A stretch of 18,146 nucleotides of DNA from Burkholderiales bacterium (GTDB lineage: Bacteria > Pseudomonadota > Gammaproteobacteria > Burkholderiales > Burkholderiaceae_C), in assembly GCA_011391855.1 (NCBI GenBank), contig JAABPT010000377.1, positions 1 to 18,146 on the forward strand, written 5' to 3'. Within the stretch, counting starts at the first letter, position 1; every line of letters begins with the position of its first letter. The notes beneath the pieces are model-generated. The model was not told the origin of the DNA. It worked only from the letters and a program-made list of their open reading frames with translations, and made no database searches. This document shows, in pieces, positions 14,235 through 18,146 of this stretch. The position numbers were made by a program, and so were the translations under genes.

Positions 14235-14351
14235 GTCCGAGCACCGTTCTGCAGTGCCAGTGCGTACGGCAGCCCATCGCCATCACTCGAGCCGGGCGCT
14301 TCGATCCAGTTGGACATCGCTCGTGTTTGGCTTGACATCTGCAGGCCGCTT

Positions 14352-15362
14352 TCAGAACGCCGCCACGCGCTGCACCACCCAGAAGCTTGCGATCCCGCCA
14401 ATGGCATAGGGCGGCACGCGCCACCACCACGCAGGCGCGACGATCTTCAGGCGGCGGGCGATGTGGCGCGCGACGGCAATGACAGCCAGCACCACGGCGA
14501 TGAAGATCAGCTGGCCGATCTCGACGCCGACATTGAAGAACAGCAGTGCCATCGGGATCGACAGCGGTGGCAACCCCACCTCGGCCAGCGCGCCGGCGAA
14601 GCCCAGGCCATGCAGCAGGCCAAAGCTGAAAGCGACGATCCACGGCCGGCGCTGAGTCAGCCCGGGCCGGCCCTGGCGCGCGTGCACGATCTCGCCGGCG
14701 ACGAAGACGATCGACAGCGCGATCACCGCCTCCACCGGCGGACCGGGCACAGTCAGCCAGCCCAGCGCGGCGGCAAAGAGTGTCAGGCTGTGCGCCAGCG
14801 TGAATGCGGTGATGGTCATGATCAGGCGCCGCATGCCCTGCACCAGGATCAACAGCGCCAGCACGAACAGCAGGTGGTCGAAGCCGGTCAGGATGTGCTC
14901 GATGCCGAGCACGGTGTAGGTCTGCGCTACCTCGAAGGCTCCCGGGCTGGCAGTGACGACGAAGCTTGGCACGACCGGCAGCACGCGTCCGACCTGCGCC
15001 GTGCCGTCGATGCGCTGTACGCGCACCAGCACATCGATGCGGCTGGCGGCCAGGTTCGGGAACTCGATCGCCTTGCCGGCCAGCCCGCCTTCGGCCTGCA
15101 CGCGCCATCGCTGCACCGCCGTGCCTGCGGCATAACTGCTGCGCAACGGCGTGATGTCCAGCGTGCCGGGCGGAAACTGCGGGCGCAACCTGAGTGTCGT
15201 CGACTCGTCCAGCGCCGGCAGCTTCCACATCACCTCGTAGGTGGTGGCGTCGACCTGGCGCAACTGCAGATACGCGGGGCGGAACTCGTCGGCTGCGGCC
15301 GGCAGCGCCAGGCCCATGCCGAGCAGGACGAGCAGGCCCAGCCGGCGCAACCAGGCACTCAT
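14352..15362 (-). CDS. HupE/UreJ-family membrane protein, putative metal permease
   Basis: 336 aa. A signal peptide (about 1-24, ending LALPAAA) leads into a periplasmic domain (about 25-140), then about six to seven membrane helices from 146 on. The HupE/UreJ signature is complete: GIEHILTGFDHLLFVLAL (153-170; H156, D162, H163), with further membrane His at 191 (TLAHSLTLF) and 251 (GLLHGLGFAGAL), suited to a metal path. HupE and UreJ are nickel-associated permeases of hydrogenase and urease clusters, but neither enzyme is encoded here, and this longer form with a periplasmic domain is a separate subgroup. Its ATG overlaps the stop of the PpiC gene (ATGA). The metal is unknown. It is the last gene of the minus-strand operon. 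Confidence 0.88.
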   Translation of the reverse strand: MSAWLRRLGLLVLLGMGLALPAAADEFRPAYLQLRQVDATTYEVMWKLPALDESTTLRLRPQFPPGTLDITPLRSSYAAGTAVQRWRVQAEGGLAGKAIEFPNLAASRIDVLVRVQRIDGTAQVGRVLPVVPSFVVTASPGAFEVAQTYTVLGIEHILTGFDHLLFVLALLILVQGMRRLIMTITAFTLAHSLTLFAAALGWLTVPGPPVEAVIALSIVFVAGEIVHARQGRPGLTQRRPWIVAFSFGLLHGLGFAGALAEVGLPPLSIPMALLFFNVGVEIGQLIFIAVVLAVIAVARHIARRLKIVAPAWWWRVPPYAIGGIASFWVVQRVAAF

Positions 15363-16234
15363 CGCGCAGCGGCCGACGCCGTCAATGCGGCTTCGATCAC
15401 CACCTCGTAGCGGTCGCGCAGTTGGCGGTAGCTCGCGCTGCTCGAACGGTCGCGGCGGTCGTTTTCCCAGTCTCGCGCGACCCGCTGGCGCACGTCTTCC
15501 AGCGGTGGCAGCGCTGCCGGCGTACGCGCCGACACCCGCACCAGATGCGCGCCCAGGCCCGACGCGACCGGCCCGGTCCACACGCCTTCAGGCAGCTGGG
15601 CCACTTGCTCGGCGAAGCCGGCGCCGAAGTCGCGTGCAACCAGGTCCGTTGGCATCTGGTCGATGCGCCGCGGCAGCAGCGTCGGCTGCCCCAGCTTGGC
15701 CGGGTCGGCGCCGCTTGCCAGCGCGGCGCGCGCGCTCGCGACCGCACGTTCCACGTCGGCCGCCGAGGCGGTGCCGTCGAAGAACAGCTGCTCGAAACTC
15801 AGCGTCCCCGGCCGCGTGAACCGGGCCGGGTTCTGCGTCAGATAGGCCGCCAGCTCGACGTCGGTCGCCGCCGCCCCGGACAACTGTTCCTCGGCCATGA
15901 GATCGAGCTTTTGCCGCACGCGCCGCTTGATCACCGGGTCGTCGCGGTCGAACCCGAGCGCCAGGCCTTCGCGGTACAGGATCTCGTCGCGTACGTGGGC
16001 CTCGACGAGGTCGGCCAGCTCCTGCTCGCTGGCAGGCCGCATCCAGCGCGCCTGGTGCTGGCGCGCCAGATCGTCGACCACGGCCTGCGTCACGACGATG
16101 CGCTGGCCGGCATCAGCGGCCGGGTTCACGCGGCCATAAACCACGAAGAGCAGTGCGCCGATCAGCGCGAAGTGCAGGAGCGGTTCGCGCCACCAGCGCG
16201 CGGGCCGGGTCGCTGCCTGGGTAGACGGCGCCAT
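15359..16234 (-). CDS. Membrane-anchored PpiC-type peptidyl-prolyl cis-trans isomerase
   Basis: 291 aa. A basic N-terminus and one uncleaved-looking membrane helix (about 18-34, PLLHFALIGALLFVVYG) should place the rest in the periplasm. A SurA/PrsA-like helical chaperone part follows (about 45-135, with EAHVRDEILYREGLALGFDRDD), then a parvulin-like domain (about 143-236: LSFEQLFFD, a long insert, LPEGVWTGPVASGLGAHLVRV). Helix-rich flanks suggest chaperone as well as isomerase activity. It lies 20 bases after the small exported protein gene and overlaps the HupE-type gene, so it probably folds a product of this operon. ATG 16234 has no strong ribosome binding site. Confidence 0.88.
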   Translation of the reverse strand: MAPSTQAATRPARWWREPLLHFALIGALLFVVYGRVNPAADAGQRIVVTQAVVDDLARQHQARWMRPASEQELADLVEAHVRDEILYREGLALGFDRDDPVIKRRVRQKLDLMAEEQLSGAAATDVELAAYLTQNPARFTRPGTLSFEQLFFDGTASAADVERAVASARAALASGADPAKLGQPTLLPRRIDQMPTDLVARDFGAGFAEQVAQLPEGVWTGPVASGLGAHLVRVSARTPAALPPLEDVRQRVARDWENDRRDRSSSASYRQLRDRYEVVIEAALTASAAAR

Positions 16235-16254
16235 CGTTTCAGAACCCGTCGGAC

Positions 16255-16848
16255 TCAGACGGCGGCCAGCCAGGTCGCGAGGCGATCAACCTGTGCCTGC
16301 GGCCCGTACAGCCGCACCAGACCGCGCTCGATCGCCTGCTCGAAACGCAGGCTGCCCTCGACGATGGCCTCGATCGCCGGGGTGTCGGTCACGAGCACCA
16401 CGTCACCGGGCTGCGCGCCGTTCACATGCACGCGCGCCTGCAGGCTGCCGCCCTGCAGCTCGAGGCGGCTCCACAGCATCGGGCCCATCAGCACCAGGGC
16501 CACGCTCGGGTGCTCGGCTGCATCGGGCACGGCGCCGAGTTGGCCGGCCAGGCGCTTGAGCAGCATGGTGGCGTGCATCAGTTGCAGCGTGCTGATCGCC
16601 TGCGGCGCGAGGTCGTCGCGCCCGGCCAGCGCGTCGCGCGGCAACTCGCCGGCCAGTTGCGCCTGCCAGATGGCCGTGCGCACGTAGGCCGACTTCGGGA
16701 AAGCGAGGTTCATCATGCCGCGTTGCACCGTCGCGGAATGGGGATCGTCGAAGCCGCACGACCACGCGGCAGCACTGGCGCATAGCGCCGGGGCGCACGC
16801 GGTCAGGCCGCGTGGCAAGGTGCCTCTTCCTCGATGCCTCGCCGTCAC
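16255..16848 (-). CDS. Uncharacterised small exported protein, possible lipoprotein
   Basis: 197 aa from GTG 16848, which overlaps the DUF3604 stop (GTGA). An in-frame TTG at 16818 lies behind a good ribosome binding site (AGGAAGAGG) and is a serious alternative start (187 aa). Either way a basic then Ala-rich stretch ends at SAAAWSCGFDDPHS, which looks like a signal peptide followed by Cys31; the lipobox (AWSC) is imperfect, so lipidation is uncertain. The mature part is mixed helix/strand with TAIWQAQLAGELPRD and LVLMGPMLWSRLEL, and no catalytic motif that I recognise. I know no function for it. Its place between a DUF3604 protein and a PpiC-type isomerase suggests it is a partner or client in the periplasm. 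Confidence 0.75.
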   Translation of the reverse strand: MTARHRGRGTLPRGLTACAPALCASAAAWSCGFDDPHSATVQRGMMNLAFPKSAYVRTAIWQAQLAGELPRDALAGRDDLAPQAISTLQLMHATMLLKRLAGQLGAVPDAAEHPSVALVLMGPMLWSRLELQGGSLQARVHVNGAQPGDVVLVTDTPAIEAIVEGSLRFEQAIERGLVRLYGPQAQVDRLATWLAAV

Positions 16849-18146
16849 GAAGGCGTGTACCAGATCGGCGAGGTGTACGCGCGCTCCTGGATGCTCGCCG
16901 GCACGTCGGTGGGCAGCTTCACGCCGAAGATCTTGGCGTCAAAGGTGGTCCAGCGCGGTGTCGGGATCTCGAGCACGCGCACATAGTAGAAAGCGCGCTG
17001 CCTGGCGTCGAAGGCCGGGTCTTTCCAGTGCGCACTGAGCGTGGCTGCGCCGATGGCGTTGGTGTAGCTGGCGTCCTTGACGTTCACCGTATTGCCCACC
17101 GCCGGCAGCTTGCCGTCCTTGCCCGCTTTGCGACTGCCGGACCAGGCCACGTCGTAGACCTTCTCGTGCGTCTTGCCCGCAGCGTCGAGCCAGCCCTTGA
17201 TGACCTGCACGCGGTCGAGGTTGGCGCCATCGGCGTCGCGCATCGCTCGGATCAGCATCGTGGGCGCCTTGCCGGCTGGTGCGGCCGTCAGGTCGCCGCC
17301 CATTGGCACACCGCGCGCATAGCCCATCTCGGCAAAGTCGCTGCGCTCCATGTCGTTGAGCCCGAAGTCGAAGCCGCCGAACACCCGCACCTGCAGCCGC
17401 GTGCCGGTGGTGGCGTAGACCTCCTTGCGGGCCATCGCATCCCACAGCGCCTCGCGCGTGTTGTCGCGCGCCCAGACGGCGGCCAGGCCCGATGCACTGG
17501 TCTCGCGCGCCAGATGCTGATTGCTGCGCGCGCGGTCGGCCGGCACCCGGCCCACGATCACTTCATTGAAGCGGATCGGGTCGGCGGAGGGTTCCAGCAC
17601 GGCCACCTTGCCAAACCAGTTGTCCTCGGTGGTGGTGGCCAGGCCCGTATGGGAGTCGGTCGAGCCGATGAGGCCGAACTTGAACGGGTTGACACCGAGC
17701 TTGGCCTCATAGGCCAGCCCGCGTTTGAAGGTCTCGCGCGTGTATTCGCGCGGCAGCATGTCGGGCGTCTTGAGTATCGGCCCGAAGCTGCCTTTGTCCC
17801 AGCGTTCGAAGTTGGCGAACTCGTCGTTGCGCGACAGTGCCGGGTGCGTCTCGCCGTCACCCTTGGGCTGGGTGGTTTCGTAGATCGGCTCCCAACGCAT
17901 GCGGCGTTCGGCGTAGTCGCGGTCGAGCGGCTTCTTCGTGGTCAGCGTCACGTCGTCGAACATCAGCCCGTTCGACAGGTTGCCGTTGTGCGCAATCGCC
18001 AGCATCTTGCCGCCGGTCTTCTTCTCGTAATCGGCCATCCACTTCCAGAGGTCTTCGGGATCCCCGGTGTCGTAGTAAGACAACGGGATGATCTGATCGG
18101 CCTTGTCCTTGCCATCGCGGAACAGCACGTTGCGATGCAGGTTGTC
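16845..18146 (-). CDS. DUF3604 (PHP-like) protein, 5' partial
   Basis: The C-terminal 433 residues of a DUF3604 protein; the frame is open to the right edge, where DNLHRNVLFRDG is an internal family block, so the start lies outside. The family is usually around 600-700 aa. Metal-ligand-like motifs are visible: AIAHNGN (His about 53 of the visible part) and IGSTDSHTG (Asp/His about 164-166), resembling PHP-type phosphoesterase sites. DUF3604 has no established reaction that I know of. PEDLWKWM, ATTGTRLQVRVFGGFDF and FYYVRVLEIPTPRWTTFD are other strongly family-like stretches. The stop overlaps the next gene. A signal peptide would be expected at the missing N-terminus but cannot be seen. Confidence 0.9.
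   Translation of the reverse strand, partial: DNLHRNVLFRDGKDKADQIIPLSYYDTGDPEDLWKWMADYEKKTGGKMLAIAHNGNLSNGLMFDDVTLTTKKPLDRDYAERRMRWEPIYETTQPKGDGETHPALSRNDEFANFERWDKGSFGPILKTPDMLPREYTRETFKRGLAYEAKLGVNPFKFGLIGSTDSHTGLATTTEDNWFGKVAVLEPSADPIRFNEVIVGRVPADRARSNQHLARETSASGLAAVWARDNTREALWDAMARKEVYATTGTRLQVRVFGGFDFGLNDMERSDFAEMGYARGVPMGGDLTAAPAGKAPTMLIRAMRDADGANLDRVQVIKGWLDAAGKTHEKVYDVAWSGSRKAGKDGKLPAVGNTVNVKDASYTNAIGAATLSAHWKDPAFDARQRAFYYVRVLEIPTPRWTTFDAKIFGVKLPTDVPASIQERAYTSPIWYTPS

Larger units (their letters stand above)
13807..14351. other. Gene-free gap between convergent genes, holding a mobile-element remnant
   Basis: This 545-base stretch separates the plus-strand GDT1-family gene from the minus-strand HupE-type gene. 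The first 60 bases hold a GC-rich hairpin. Around 13870-13925 the sequence is less GC-rich than its neighbours. From about 13968 to 14234 it encodes, on the minus strand, fragments of an IS91-family transposase in more than one frame. In 14235-14351 I see nothing recognisable, and the transposase frame meets a stop at about 14282-14284. Confidence 0.7.

Noticed and set aside
13968..15410. A 480-codon plus-strand open frame over the transposase remnant and HupE-type gene
   Set aside because: The product is Gln/His/Arg-rich with no motif; the minus-strand frame has a signal peptide, HupE signature and membrane helices.
15194..16687. A 497-codon plus-strand open frame over the PpiC and small exported protein genes
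   Set aside because: No domain or plausible start; it is opposite an operon with overlapping start and stop codons.
1..18146. tRNA, rRNA or CRISPR loci
   Set aside because: No tRNA-like cloverleaf end, rRNA stretch or regularly spaced 25-40-base repeats were seen on reading through. All tandem repeats found have units of 9-15 bases without spacers.

Overview
The window is GC-rich chromosomal DNA whose gene content fits a betaproteobacterium of the order Burkholderiales, probably Comamonadaceae-like. The pointers are a tonB-exbB-exbD-exbD operon followed by a periplasmic TPR protein, a two-domain aryl-CoA hydroxylase/reductase cluster of hybrid aromatic catabolism, and strong G/C bias at third codon positions, which leaves long open frames on the strand opposite real genes. 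The taxonomic call is an inference from gene families and layout; no 16S or other marker gene is present.

Layout. (1) 1-3108, plus strand: the 3' part of an RsuA/RluF-type pseudouridine synthase whose reading frame runs off the left edge through an Arg-Pro-Ala repeat; a Bcr/CflA drug-efflux MFS transporter; and miaA (tRNA dimethylallyltransferase), which overlaps the transporter by ATGA. (2) 3109-7129, plus strand: a 237-base leader with inverted repeats, then tonB, exbB, two exbD paralogues and a secreted TPR protein, forming one TonB energy-transduction operon. (3) 7143-7640, plus strand: a MarR-family regulator. (4) 12152-7677, minus strand: a tightly coupled three-gene unit coding for a flavin monooxygenase/Old Yellow Enzyme fusion (2-aminobenzoyl-CoA monooxygenase/reductase or salicylyl-CoA 5-hydroxylase type), a crotonase-family enzyme and an acyl-CoA dehydrogenase. 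It faces a divergent plus-strand gene for a metallo-beta-lactamase-fold hydrolase (12243-13196), and the short divergent promoter region holds a TTTAC-aa-GTAAA inverted repeat. (5) 13237-13806, plus strand: a TMEM165/GDT1-family manganese-exporter-like membrane protein. (6) 13807-14351: no intact gene, but a frameshifted remnant of an IS91-family transposase. (7) 18146-14352, minus strand: a DUF3604 protein (partial, running off the right edge), a small exported Cys-containing protein, a membrane-anchored PpiC-type peptidyl-prolyl isomerase and a HupE/UreJ-family metal permease-like protein, packed with two start/stop overlaps and one 20-base gap.

How the parts work together. TonB/ExbB/ExbD use the proton gradient to drive outer-membrane receptors; the TPR protein may be an accessory. 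The aryl-CoA unit looks like the core of a pathway that dearomatises an aryl-CoA and then degrades it in a beta-oxidation-like way, but no CoA ligase, SDR or RidA protein lies nearby. The DUF3604/small protein/PpiC/HupE block is the most attractive uncharacterised system: a PHP-like putative metalloenzyme co-encoded with a chaperone-type isomerase, a small exported protein and a His-rich permease, which suggests an exported metalloenzyme with its own folding and metal-supply partners. Short tandem repeats also recur, in the pseudouridine synthase extension, a loop of the acyl-CoA dehydrogenase and two intergenic junctions.
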